Of a stretch of 64,000 nt of DNA, positions 10,133 to 19,579 are shown piece by piece. The DNA is from Sulfurovum sp. (GTDB taxonomy: Bacteria; Campylobacterota; Campylobacteria; Campylobacterales; Sulfurovaceae), in contig JAMORY010000033.1 of the NCBI GenBank assembly GCA_027063305.1, positions 1 through 64,000 on the forward strand, given 5' to 3'. Each line of letters starts with the position of its first letter. Within the stretch, counting starts at the first letter, position 1. The notes under the pieces are model-generated. The model worked only from the letters and a program-made list of their open reading frames with translations, did not search any database and was not told the origin of the DNA. A program made the position numbers and the translations under genes.

Positions 10133-10615
10133 TCAATATACAAACAGCAGCATATAGACCCAAATGCCGCTAAGCGAGGTCAGCGTAATACCCCAAAAGG
10201 TTCGAAGCCCCGCTTTTTTATGTGCATGAGAACCTACACCCGGCAGAATACCGCCTCTGCGACTCTCCTTGTAGGCATGAACGAGCGTAGATGCCCATAT
10301 CCCCAGTGTCACCGTGGCGATCACAATATGCAAGATCAGTACCGTGATCAAATAGGGGTGTGAAACCTGTGAACCTGCTGCAAAGGCTTCATACCCTCCA
10401 CCTGCACGAACACCATACTCAAAATAGCCCACTACAACCACGGAAACGGTAAATATCACACTCTGCACCAGTCCGTGCAAAGTATAGTTGCCTCTTCGGG
10501 CAATGTGTATCGCCACTCCTGTCAATAGAGGAAGCAACGATACGATAAGTGTTACAAAGTCCATGAAAAAAGGAGCTCTTGTCCCTAGAAATCCCGGCGT
10601 GAACATATAATCCAT
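10133..10615 (-). CDS. DUF420-like membrane protein
   Basis: Four or more TM helices; FLGTRAPFFMDFVTLIVSLLPLLTGVAIHIARRG. Confidence 0.6.
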   Translation of the reverse strand: MDYMFTPGFLGTRAPFFMDFVTLIVSLLPLLTGVAIHIARRGNYTLHGLVQSVIFTVSVVVVGYFEYGVRAGGGYEAFAAGSQVSHPYLITVLILHIVIATVTLGIWASTLVHAYKESRRGGILPGVGSHAHKKAGLRTFWGITLTSLSGIWVYMLLFVY

Positions 10616-10681
10616 TGTGTCTCCTTATGCCGTTTTCCCCGCATAGTAGCCCAAAAGGGTTAACAGACACATGCTTGGAAT

Positions 10682-12133
10682 TTAGCAGATCACAATACTT
10701 TTGATCTCCGTAAATTCCTCAAGAGCGAATTTTGGTCCTTCTCGTCCCACACCGGAGAGTTTGGCACCACCATAAGGCTGTACATCAAAACGCAGTGTCG
10801 GGATATCGTTAATGACCACTCCACCACACTCGGCATCATCGATGAAGCGTTGTGTCAACTTTAAGTCATTCGTAAAGATACTAAACTGTAATCCGTACGG
10901 AGAGTCGTTCATCTTCTCGATCGCTGTCTCATAATCAGGTACGGCTACCAATGATACGATCGGTGCAAAGACCTCTTCGCAGATGATCTTCATCTCATCG
11001 GTCACATCCGCCATGACCGTCGGAGGGAAGATACCCTCGATCTCATCTCCACCGGCAACCACTCTGGCACCCTCACTCTTGGCAGATGCCACCCAGCTTT
11101 TGGCACGTTCCATCGACTCCGCGTCGATAAGCGGTCCCATGAAGGTATCTTCCTCATACGGTGATCCTACCTTCAGTCTTTTCGTCTCTGCCGCCATCAG
11201 CTCGGCAAACTGCTCGTAGACCGCTTCATTGACATAGATACGCTGCAAGGAGATACACACCTGACCGGAGTTGTAGAACGCCCCATAGGCACAGCGTTTT
11301 GCCGCCAGTTCGAGATCAGCGTTCTTGTCAATATAGGTTGCCGCATTTCCCCCAAGCTCCAGACTCACTTTTTTAATACCTGCCTGGGACATGATGATCT
11401 TTCCTACCGGAACCGACCCTGTGAAGCTGATGACACGAGGGATCGGGCTTTTAACCAGTGTCGAACCCACTTCCGCATCGCCATAGACTACAGAAAGTGC
11501 GTCTTTGGTCACATATTCAGACGTAATGAAAAGCTTTGCCAGCATATAGGCAGTCATCGGTGCTTCAGGGGTCGGTTTGAGCACTACCGTGTTCCCCACA
11601 CCCAACGCAGGAGCGATCTTATGTGCTACAAGGTTAAGCGGGAAGTTGAACGGTGTGATACACGCAACCACACCTACCGGCTCACGACGGTAGTACGCCA
11701 TCGTACGCTTTCCGCTTGGCATGATATCGGTCGGAATGGTCTCTCCGTGAACATTGGCAAGCTCCATCGCCGTGATCTTGATGGTCTCCGCACACCGCTC
11801 CACCTCGATACGCGCAAAGGCGATAGGCTTTGCCACCTCTTTGGCAAGCATCAACGCGAACTGCTCTTTGTATTTTTGTAGCTTCTCCACCACATCTTCA
11901 AGCCACATAATACGCTGTGAAAGCGGTGTGGCTGCCGCTGCTTTTGTCGCTGCTTTGGCAATGGCAAGTGCTCTTTTGGTATCTTCGGCATCACACACAG
12001 GTGCCGTCGACACCACCGCTCCGTCATACGGACTTTTTCGCTCCGAGACGATCTCTTTCGTCTCCTCGGTCGATCCGAAGAGTATCTTTGCTTCGGCAAT
12101 ACCGTTCTTGTCATCAACTGTTCCAAACATCAT
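10682..12133 (-). CDS. NAD(P)-dependent aldehyde dehydrogenase
   Basis: ITPFNFPLNLVAHKIAPALGVGNTVVLKP, FTGSVPVGKII, LELGGNA, NSGQVCIS. Confidence 0.93.
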   Translation of the reverse strand: MMFGTVDDKNGIAEAKILFGSTEETKEIVSERKSPYDGAVVSTAPVCDAEDTKRALAIAKAATKAAAATPLSQRIMWLEDVVEKLQKYKEQFALMLAKEVAKPIAFARIEVERCAETIKITAMELANVHGETIPTDIMPSGKRTMAYYRREPVGVVACITPFNFPLNLVAHKIAPALGVGNTVVLKPTPEAPMTAYMLAKLFITSEYVTKDALSVVYGDAEVGSTLVKSPIPRVISFTGSVPVGKIIMSQAGIKKVSLELGGNAATYIDKNADLELAAKRCAYGAFYNSGQVCISLQRIYVNEAVYEQFAELMAAETKRLKVGSPYEEDTFMGPLIDAESMERAKSWVASAKSEGARVVAGGDEIEGIFPPTVMADVTDEMKIICEEVFAPIVSLVAVPDYETAIEKMNDSPYGLQFSIFTNDLKLTQRFIDDAECGGVVINDIPTLRFDVQPYGGAKLSGVGREGPKFALEEFTEIKSIVIC

Positions 12134-12180
12134 GACACCTTTAGAATAAGATTTGGTGTATTGATTATAGCAAAAAAGGG

Positions 12181-12930
12181 TTAGAGTTGAAACGTATCAA
12201 ACCCTTCATAACGCCCGAAAGTAAGAAGATAGAGACTTTTGAGCAAATGGGGAGAGAGTTGTTGAAGCTCCTCAAAAACACTATTCTCAATAGGATCTTG
12301 TACCGCTTCACTCAATACATCATCCAATACCGCAGGAAGCACTTCGCACAAGCGCTTGAACGCATCGTTCTCTCCGGTAACCAATGCGTAGAATCGATCC
12401 ATCGATACTCTTCTGATAAAATCGTGTTTATGCGGCACTCCGTCAATGGAGACCTGCCACGGAATATTTTGACTCTTCTTGGCGATCACCTCTACCAGCA
12501 TACAACGGTTTTGTGCATCTTTAAGCAACATCGCCTGCATCTTCATATAGGTTCGCTGAGACGAAGCCGAATTCATGGTGTTGTGCTTATTTTTGATCTC
12601 TACATAGATCTTTTCCGATTCATTAATAAGATCGAACCCTTTTGAGGGAACTTGCCATGCAGGATCGATATATTTGAATATGTTCTGGTGAAAATAACCA
12701 ATATAATTGGTGTTGGACTTATCGATCTGACGAATGATCTCAGACTCAATGATCTGCTCTATACTTTTACCGTATACTTTAGCATCAAACGTTAGCTTGA
12801 TCGGATCGACCAAATTCTTGTTAAATCGTTTCAGATCGATCTTGAAACGATACTTTTCAACGGTCTCTTTAACATGATTGAAAAGATCCGGATCATCAAT
12901 GAAACTAAGATTGTATTTTTTCATTTTCAT
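12181..12930 (-). CDS. Type II restriction endonuclease, Eco47II-like
   Basis: NLSFIDDPDLFNHVKETVEKY...KGFDLINESEKIYVEIKNKHNTMNSASSQRTYMKMQ; overlaps C5 methyltransferase gene. Confidence 0.8.
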   Translation of the reverse strand: MKMKKYNLSFIDDPDLFNHVKETVEKYRFKIDLKRFNKNLVDPIKLTFDAKVYGKSIEQIIESEIIRQIDKSNTNYIGYFHQNIFKYIDPAWQVPSKGFDLINESEKIYVEIKNKHNTMNSASSQRTYMKMQAMLLKDAQNRCMLVEVIAKKSQNIPWQVSIDGVPHKHDFIRRVSMDRFYALVTGENDAFKRLCEVLPAVLDDVLSEAVQDPIENSVFEELQQLSPHLLKSLYLLTFGRYEGFDTFQL

Positions 12931-14008
12931 ACACTTCTATTTGGTTCAAAAGATCAACAAGAGAACATCCCAATGCATACGCCAGGTTGACAGGAACGGC
13001 ATTGCCGATCTGCTTATACTGCTGCGTGATCGACCCTTCAAAGACCCACTCGTCAGGAAATGTCTGAATACGCGCATACTCTCTGACCGTAAAAGGGCGC
13101 GTCTCATCAGGATGACACCGTTCGGTCTGTTTTTGTGCGGGTGAACATGTCAGGGTTAAACAGGGTTCATCCCATGCAATACGCCTTGCGATCCCGGTTT
13201 TCCCTCCTCCAAGATAGAAGCTTTTCATCATATAGGATTTTTGTATCTCCAAAGGCAGATCACGCCAGTATCCTCCCGGAGGTACCAGATCAAGCACTCT
13301 TCTCTTTTTAGACGGGTACTTCTGCCCATCAGAAGAAGGAACATCGCAACTAAAAAGTGTGCCTTTTTTCAATGCATCTTTGAGCGTATAGTGCTGCGTT
13401 CCGGGCTTAGGCCACGCATAAGAGATATGTGGGGCATAGCTTCTTTGAATACCGACAATAAAGAGACGTTCCCGTTTTTGAGGCACATGATAATCCACCG
13501 CTTTCAATACGCGTGGCGTAAGCACCTCATACCCCATCGATTCAAAAACCGAAACGATCGTCTCCAATGTACGTCCGCTATCATGGTTCAACAACCCTTT
13601 GACATTCTCTGCCAAAAAGACTTTCGGTTGCGTCTCTTTCAATGCACGGGCAAATTCATAAAAAAGCGTACCGCGGGTATCTTCAAGCCCTCGCTTTTTA
13701 CCGGCATAAGAGAAAGCCTGACAAGGGAATCCTCCTGTCAAAAGGTCGACTTTCCCCCGATAAGGGCGAAAATCGATCTTTGCAACATCACCATGAACCA
13801 CATGCCACTGCGGACGATTCTTTTTCAAAGTTGCCGCCGCATAACGGTCAAAATCATTCAGCAATATATGTTCGATTCCCGCTTTTTCCATACCCAATGC
13901 CATACCGCCGGCACCGGCAAAAAGCTCAATACTCTGATAGGGTCTCAAAGGAGTTTGATAGGTTTGTAACATTTCACTCAATGCAAGAACAGATTGTGCT
14001 TCACCCAT
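12905..14008 (-). CDS. DNA (cytosine-5) methyltransferase
   Basis: IELFAGAGGMALGMEKAG, GGFPCQAFSYAGKKRG, AENVKGLL, QIGNAVPVNLA motifs. Confidence 0.95.
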   Translation of the reverse strand: MGEAQSVLALSEMLQTYQTPLRPYQSIELFAGAGGMALGMEKAGIEHILLNDFDRYAAATLKKNRPQWHVVHGDVAKIDFRPYRGKVDLLTGGFPCQAFSYAGKKRGLEDTRGTLFYEFARALKETQPKVFLAENVKGLLNHDSGRTLETIVSVFESMGYEVLTPRVLKAVDYHVPQKRERLFIVGIQRSYAPHISYAWPKPGTQHYTLKDALKKGTLFSCDVPSSDGQKYPSKKRRVLDLVPPGGYWRDLPLEIQKSYMMKSFYLGGGKTGIARRIAWDEPCLTLTCSPAQKQTERCHPDETRPFTVREYARIQTFPDEWVFEGSITQQYKQIGNAVPVNLAYALGCSLVDLLNQIEVYENEKIQS

Positions 14009-14077
14009 GGCATGCTCCTTTATTTAAGTTATAGAAATTATACCCTCTCTGCTGTTAGAGATGAATTTTTATGTCAT

Positions 14078-14118
14078 ATTGTCATATTTCTTAGTGCTTC
14101 ACCGAGAAATATGACAAT
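14078..14118. promoter_or_regulatory. Perfect 13-bp inverted repeat upstream of the R-M operon
   Basis: ATTGTCATATTTC-N15-GAAATATGACAAT with an additional GTCATAT at 14073-14079. Confidence 0.6.
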
Positions 14119-14203
14119 ATACACTCTATATTCAAATCAATTGAAACAATGTATCTAAAGAGATTCCGGATCGAATCCGGAATGATGAAACGTGGGGTTA
14201 TTT

Positions 14204-14434
14204 TTATTTGGAGGAACAAGAGCTATTATCGCAGTAGCTTTTTTTCAAAACAAACTTATAGATAATATCCTTGATCATCAAGATCAGACAGTAGACCCAG
14301 AGGATATCGATGATGATATTGTCTTTGTACTCAAGTCCGAAACGAAGCAGCGGCCATCCGATAAGGATGATATACTTCATGTAGTAGAAGAAGAGGATAC
14401 CCGTTCCGTAGAGCTCTTTGAGTATCTGCTTCAT
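14204..14434 (-). CDS. Small membrane protein at end of nap cluster
   Basis: 76 aa, hydrophobic; overlaps stop/start with upstream ORF. Confidence 0.55.
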   Translation of the reverse strand: MKQILKELYGTGILFFYYMKYIILIGWPLLRFGLEYKDNIIIDILWVYCLILMIKDIIYKFVLKKSYCDNSSCSSK

Positions 14435-14757
14435 TACGCTTCATTCGTAGCACTGAAGTTCAGTGTACCGTCGGCTAGATGGCTCTCTCCGTTACGGATC
14501 GCTTCTTGTTCGGCTTCATAGGCGTTCATCTGCATACGCACTTCGTTGATCTGCTCGGGAGTCACACCATCATCACTGCTCCAGATCACTTCGACCATAC
14601 CATCATAGGCCTTACCCAGCTCTTCGATCTTCTCCGCATACTCATAGACATCCAAACAGTGAATAGGCTCACTTTCACCATCGGTCACATCTACCAACTC
14701 AATATACCAACGTCCCAAAGGACTTGTCTTAATGGTCGATTCGATCATTCCTGCCAT
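14434..14757 (-). CDS. Hypothetical protein in nap cluster
   Basis: 107-aa ORF, MAGMIESTIKTSPLGRWYIELVDVTDGES, tightly spaced after napD. Confidence 0.65.
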   Translation of the reverse strand: MAGMIESTIKTSPLGRWYIELVDVTDGESEPIHCLDVYEYAEKIEELGKAYDGMVEVIWSSDDGVTPEQINEVRMQMNAYEAEQEAIRNGESHLADGTLNFSATNEA

Positions 14758-14766
14758 CTGCTACTC

Positions 14767-15126
14767 CTAAAATCCAAAATCTTTTTTCTTCAAGTCTCCG
14801 TGATAGACGATATCTTTCGCATCGATTGTATCATCATTGAGCATTGCAGGGACAGGATCCTCGGCTTCAAGCTTTCTGATCTCCTCATCAAGCTGCTCCT
14901 CCTGATAGGTCATCATCATATCCGCAGCGATCACATGTGGGAACTTTTGGATCTTGACAAGCTTCTCGATCTCCTCTTCCACCCCTGCACCCTCGATGGT
15001 AATGATGATCTTTCCCTTCTCTTTATCGTGAAGGTGATACTCACAGATATCCGAGTTCTTAAAGGTCTCGACCAGTTCGTCGATATACTCGGGAAGTGCC
15101 TGTACTACAATACTTGAAATATTCAT
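14767..15126 (-). CDS. napD: NapD-like nitrate reductase maturation chaperone
   Basis: MNISSIVVQALPEYIDELVETFKNSDICEYHLHDKEKGKIIITIEG, position in nap cluster. Confidence 0.82.
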   Translation of the reverse strand: MNISSIVVQALPEYIDELVETFKNSDICEYHLHDKEKGKIIITIEGAGVEEEIEKLVKIQKFPHVIAADMMMTYQEEQLDEEIRKLEAEDPVPAMLNDDTIDAKDIVYHGDLKKKDFGF

Positions 15127-15145
15127 TACTTATCCTTTATGATAC

Positions 15146-16102
15146 TTACTTTTTCAGATCCCAGATCATGACCGTACTGTCATCACTGGCAGAAAAGAGT
15201 CTATTCTCATCTTTGAAGATGATGACATTAAGTGTACTCTTTTGCCCTTTAAGTAGCGCTAGTTTGGACTTACTGAACGTATCGTAAATGGAGATATCGT
15301 TCTTTTCATCCATTGCAAATGCCACTTTGTCCGCTTTGGGGCTTAACCCTGTTGCATAGATAAGGAAACTTCCTTTAATATAGGTTCCCGTACCACTTTG
15401 AAGATCGTAGAGCGATCCTCTCTGATCCTGCCCCGCTCCGGCAACCATATGGTTCTTGAAATCCACTTTGTAGACATTATCAACATTCTGCCCTTCAAGG
15501 GTCTGAACGAGCTTTCCGCTTTGAACATCTACAACACTCAAGACACCGCTTTCACAGGAGAATACTACTTTACTCTTATCTTCATTGAGCGCAAAATCAG
15601 AGAATTTCGACTCACTCAACTGCACACGGTACTTCTCTTTTTTGGTATTGATATCAAAGAGTGCGACCTCATTGCTCAAATAACCCAAAAGTACATGGTC
15701 TTTGTCGATAAATCTTGCCTTGATAAGCGGCTTTTTATCTTCAGGACCAATGACCTGAGTGGTCTTGCCTTCTTCATGGATAAAAAGGTTGGCATATCCG
15801 CCGATCCCACTATCACTTAAAAGCAGATAGCGGTTACCGATAGCATCGGTACTCATTACACGTGCGGGCATGATATCGCCCATGAAGTCCTTTACATCGG
15901 GGATGAAAACCTCTTTGATCTTCTCTCTTTGGGGCATGGCATAGACCTCAATGTGCCCCATATCGGTTGCGATGACCAAGTGTCCGTCCACATAGACCAT
16001 ATCTTTTGCCGTACCGTTAAGATCTATGGTCTCTGTCGGAGTAATGGTGTCCACAGCAAAAAGTGCCGTACTAAGGCAGAGACTAAGAAGCAACTTTCTC
16101 AT
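15146..16102 (-). CDS. napL: WD40-like NapL protein
   Basis: Signal peptide plus beta-propeller repeats (LFSASDDSTVMIWDLKK); between napF and napD. Confidence 0.8.
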   Translation of the reverse strand: MRKLLLSLCLSTALFAVDTITPTETIDLNGTAKDMVYVDGHLVIATDMGHIEVYAMPQREKIKEVFIPDVKDFMGDIMPARVMSTDAIGNRYLLLSDSGIGGYANLFIHEEGKTTQVIGPEDKKPLIKARFIDKDHVLLGYLSNEVALFDINTKKEKYRVQLSESKFSDFALNEDKSKVVFSCESGVLSVVDVQSGKLVQTLEGQNVDNVYKVDFKNHMVAGAGQDQRGSLYDLQSGTGTYIKGSFLIYATGLSPKADKVAFAMDEKNDISIYDTFSKSKLALLKGQKSTLNVIIFKDENRLFSASDDSTVMIWDLKK

Positions 16103-16440
16103 ACCAACTCCTCAACCGTCTCTAAGATACACGCAGCGATCGTCTCTTCATCATGATCGCTCTGCACACCGTAAAGATCCTCTTCAGAGGCAAAAAAGTT
16201 TTCAAATATCTCTTTATTGTCACCCAATTTTTGGATAAGCTGTATCATCTTCTCCTCTCCAAGTGCCTCTTGGATCGGTTCTGCCACATAGAGGATATAG
16301 TTGAACTCATCTACATCGAACTCGAACTCTTCGGAGTCGTAATCGAGTTCATTCTTATCTACACTAAGCAGATGCCTTAACTCCAACTCATTGTCTTCTA
16401 GTTTTTCAAAAAGTTTCGGATACTTCTCATGCAGATTCAT
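16099..16440 (-). CDS. Hypothetical acidic protein in nap cluster
   Basis: 113 aa, overlaps napL start and napF end. Confidence 0.65.
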   Translation of the reverse strand: MNLHEKYPKLFEKLEDNELELRHLLSVDKNELDYDSEEFEFDVDEFNYILYVAEPIQEALGEEKMIQLIQKLGDNKEIFENFFASEEDLYGVQSDHDEETIAACILETVEELV

Positions 16441-16972
16441 TATTTACCTCTTGTGTTGAATTTTCCACTTCATATGTCATATAGCCGATCGCCTGTGTCG
16501 GACAGCGGGAGATACAAAATCCGCACCCCGTACAGCGATCATCATCAATGACAGGGTTGAACATACCGTTAAACAGTATCGCATCATCGATACAAGGCTC
16601 TTTACATGAGTGACAGATCACCCCGTGGTGTGCCACACACGCCTCGGTCAAAATACGGAACACCGCATTGAGCTGCTTGGCATTGTAGGTATGTTCCAAG
16701 TTCAGTACACCCTCCGTACATGCCAAAGCACACGCATCACAGAAGGTACACCCGTTTTGCTTAAAGGTAAGTGTCGGTGTACCATCTTCTGCGATAATGA
16801 TAATCTTCTCATCACAAGAAGTGACACATGCATGTGATTCACACGATGGGCACTCATTCTGAAAAGCAGATTCACTCTTGCCGTAAGGCGGTCGTACCAA
16901 AGAGGGGGTCTCCTCCTTGGTCTGTGCCAACGGTTTGGTAAAAGAGCGTAAAAAGTCTCTTCTACTCGCCAC
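16427..16972 (-). CDS. napF: Ferredoxin-type protein NapF
   Basis: RRDFLRSF start; several 4Fe-4S Cys clusters (CTFCDACALAC, CTGCGFCISRCP). Confidence 0.88.
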   Translation of the reverse strand: MASRRDFLRSFTKPLAQTKEETPSLVRPPYGKSESAFQNECPSCESHACVTSCDEKIIIIAEDGTPTLTFKQNGCTFCDACALACTEGVLNLEHTYNAKQLNAVFRILTEACVAHHGVICHSCKEPCIDDAILFNGMFNPVIDDDRCTGCGFCISRCPTQAIGYMTYEVENSTQEVNNESA

Positions 16973-17925
16973 TATTTTACACCTTCATTCATCACATCCA
17001 TAAGGTTGGAGTGTGTTTTAAGTGTATCGTTCAAACCGTCCGGTTTAAATGTATTCCCTACGATCGGATCGATCTTTGCTTGCGGTGCGTGACACTGTGT
17101 ACAGTTGAAACGCCCTTGGTAAAGGTGGTTGAGCTTTTTCACTTTTGCAAGTTTGATATCTCCTACGTTCCCAAGATCACCTTTAGGACCGACCACTTTC
17201 CCTTCTTTAAGAAGCTCACCGTTCTTCAAGACGGTCTCAGGTCTGAAGTTTGTAAAGTGTGACGGCGGGATCGGCGTAGCACCCATCGCTTTGGCTTGCT
17301 CAGGCATATGACATCCAAGACACTGGTTGTTGTCTCTTGTAATAGGCAAAAGCCCCTCTACTGAGTGTGGGATCATCGGTGGAGCGTTGACGTACGCTCT
17401 TTCGAATTTCGGTGCGGATCCCGGTGCAGGACGGTTGAAGTCTGCCGCTACCGGTGCAGCTTTGTCTTCACTGTAGAGGTCTGTTTTACGAAGTCCGAGC
17501 GCTTCTTCAGTAACGACCTTTTTGTTTCCTAGGTCTTCTGCAGCAAGTTTTTTAGGATCATTTACACCCGCATTGATGTTAATGACCTGTGCTTCATCCG
17601 CTTTTGCTTCCTGCTTGAACTCACCCGGTGCTTTCGGTGCGTTCTTGATCTGGTCTGCGATCGCTTCCATATCAGCAGCGGAGAGCTTCATTACCTGCCC
17701 TTTCATCAAGCCTTTCATAGGCCCGCCGTAAGTACCTGCTTTATATCCTTTGAGTGCCGCTACGATCTCTTCATGAGACATATCTTTGACGACTTTGGAT
17801 TTCCCCATCGCCTCCTTCTCAAAGTTTTTACCGTGGCACCCTATACATGCAGCCGTACTGACCGCATAGAGTCCTGTTGATGTTAACAGTGCCCCCACTG
17901 CCATCAATTTAACCATTTGTTTCAT
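16972..17925 (-). CDS. napB: NapB diheme cytochrome with N-terminal monoheme cytochrome c domain
   Basis: N-term CIGCH in a class-I cyt c-like domain; C-term NapB features YVNAPPMIPHSVEGLLPITRDNNQCLGCH...CTQCHAPQ. Confidence 0.88.
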   Translation of the reverse strand: MKQMVKLMAVGALLTSTGLYAVSTAACIGCHGKNFEKEAMGKSKVVKDMSHEEIVAALKGYKAGTYGGPMKGLMKGQVMKLSAADMEAIADQIKNAPKAPGEFKQEAKADEAQVININAGVNDPKKLAAEDLGNKKVVTEEALGLRKTDLYSEDKAAPVAADFNRPAPGSAPKFERAYVNAPPMIPHSVEGLLPITRDNNQCLGCHMPEQAKAMGATPIPPSHFTNFRPETVLKNGELLKEGKVVGPKGDLGNVGDIKLAKVKKLNHLYQGRFNCTQCHAPQAKIDPIVGNTFKPDGLNDTLKTHSNLMDVMNEGVK

Positions 17926-18748
17926 TCTTCACTCCTTTTGATTGTTTGCGTGTTGCAAAACTTCTTATACTGAATTCCAATGCATTGTCCCCACAGACAT
18001 CGATACAGCGACCGCAGTTGGTACACTCACCGTCCGTAACGGACACACTCTCTTTATTCACCATCCATAAGACTTGGTTCTCAGGACAGACGATCTTACA
18101 CTCCATACAGTTCGTACACGCTTCATGGTCATGCTTGACCCGAATGAGGCTCTTTTGCCCGATCAACGAGTAGGTAGCCCCCAATGGGCAGAGGTGACCG
18201 CACCATCCGTTCTTGACACCAAAAAGATCAAAGAGGAATATAGCGACGACTACGGCAATTCCTGCACCGAAACCGAAGATGATCCCTCTTTGCATGATCG
18301 TGATGGGGCTTAGGACTTCGAATGCCGCCACACCGACCACGGCAGAGACGATAAGCCCCAATACCATGATCCAGTAGCGTGCACTACGCTTGAGGAATCG
18401 GTAGTTCACCTCCTCCTTGTCAAGCTTCAGTCTGCGTCTAAGCCAGTTGGCAAGGTCTGTGACCATATTGATAGGACAGACCCACGAGCAGAACGCCCGT
18501 CCGCCGACAACAAAGTAAAAGAGCGTAATGATCGCCGCACCGAGCAGCACATCCGTTCCCAGTACAAATCCTGTTGCCAAAACCTGTAGCGTGGTATATG
18601 GATCTGCCAGCGGGATCACCCCAAAGAGCACGGAAGAGCCGAACGTCCCTTCCAGAATATGCCATCCGTACGCATTGGCACCGAAATAGAGTACCAAAAG
18701 TAAAAGTTGCGTTGCCCGTCTAAGCAAGAGGTATTTAAACTTTTTCAT
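17909..18748 (-). CDS. napH: Quinol dehydrogenase membrane component NapH
   Basis: TM protein with CSWVCPINM, CGHLCPLGA, CTNCMECKIVCP, CTNCGRCIDVC. Confidence 0.93.
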   Translation of the reverse strand: MKKFKYLLLRRATQLLLLVLYFGANAYGWHILEGTFGSSVLFGVIPLADPYTTLQVLATGFVLGTDVLLGAAIITLFYFVVGGRAFCSWVCPINMVTDLANWLRRRLKLDKEEVNYRFLKRSARYWIMVLGLIVSAVVGVAAFEVLSPITIMQRGIIFGFGAGIAVVVAIFLFDLFGVKNGWCGHLCPLGATYSLIGQKSLIRVKHDHEACTNCMECKIVCPENQVLWMVNKESVSVTDGECTNCGRCIDVCGDNALEFSIRSFATRKQSKGVKNETNG

Positions 18749-19575
18749 TAATACTCTACCTCCATGTTCAGATAGTCAGCCGCCTCTTTTTCACTACGTT
18801 CTGTGACGGTATGGATCTCTTTGGCATCTTTGAGCCTGTTCTGATCTTGAGTGTCCCACCCTTTGACATAGTGCGTACCCGCTTTACCGGTCGCATACTC
18901 TACAGGCAGAACGAAGATCGCAGGCTCTTCTGTCACACACGCCTTCTCACACAATCCGCAACCGGTACAGACATCCGAATGTACCACCGGAAGTAAAAAA
19001 GCATGTTTTCCTGTACGCTCGTTCTTGTGGTACTCCAAGGTGATCGCTTCATCAAGAAGCGGACATGCACGGTAGCATGCATCACACTGAAGCCCCCAGA
19101 ACGCAACACAAGACTCCTTATGTACGACAGCCAACCCCATACGCGCCATATTAATATCCAACTCACCTTTTTCATTGGTGACAGAAGCCTCATCGAGCGC
19201 TCCTGACGGACAGACCGGCACACACGGGATATCGTCACACATATAGCACGGCACATCTGTCGGAACGAAAAACGGTGTTCCTATCAGTTTATGTTCCCCG
19301 CCTTTTGCCATCTGTAAGGTACTTGGGCGAGGGTTGCCGTCTCTGTCTTTGTTGCTGTCTCTGTTACGGCATGCTTCGGCACAGAGCCCACACTTGATAC
19401 ACGCTTTGAGGAAGTCATCCTCAGGCAGTGCCGCAGGCGGTCTCAATACCAAAGGCGATGCTTTCGCCTCATCACTGTATCCACTCCACAACAATCCACC
19501 AAGAGCCGTTAAGCCAACGCTTTGAAGGGTCGTTGCCATGAACTTTCGTCTGTTGTTGTCGGAGTTCTTTGCCAT
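18748..19575 (-). CDS. napG: Ferredoxin-type protein NapG
   Basis: Twin-Arg-like start NRRKFMATT and four Fe-S cluster motifs; upstream of napH. Confidence 0.93.
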   Translation of the reverse strand: MAKNSDNNRRKFMATTLQSVGLTALGGLLWSGYSDEAKASPLVLRPPAALPEDDFLKACIKCGLCAEACRNRDSNKDRDGNPRPSTLQMAKGGEHKLIGTPFFVPTDVPCYMCDDIPCVPVCPSGALDEASVTNEKGELDINMARMGLAVVHKESCVAFWGLQCDACYRACPLLDEAITLEYHKNERTGKHAFLLPVVHSDVCTGCGLCEKACVTEEPAIFVLPVEYATGKAGTHYVKGWDTQDQNRLKDAKEIHTVTERSEKEAADYLNMEVEY

Positions 19576-19579
19576 CTAC

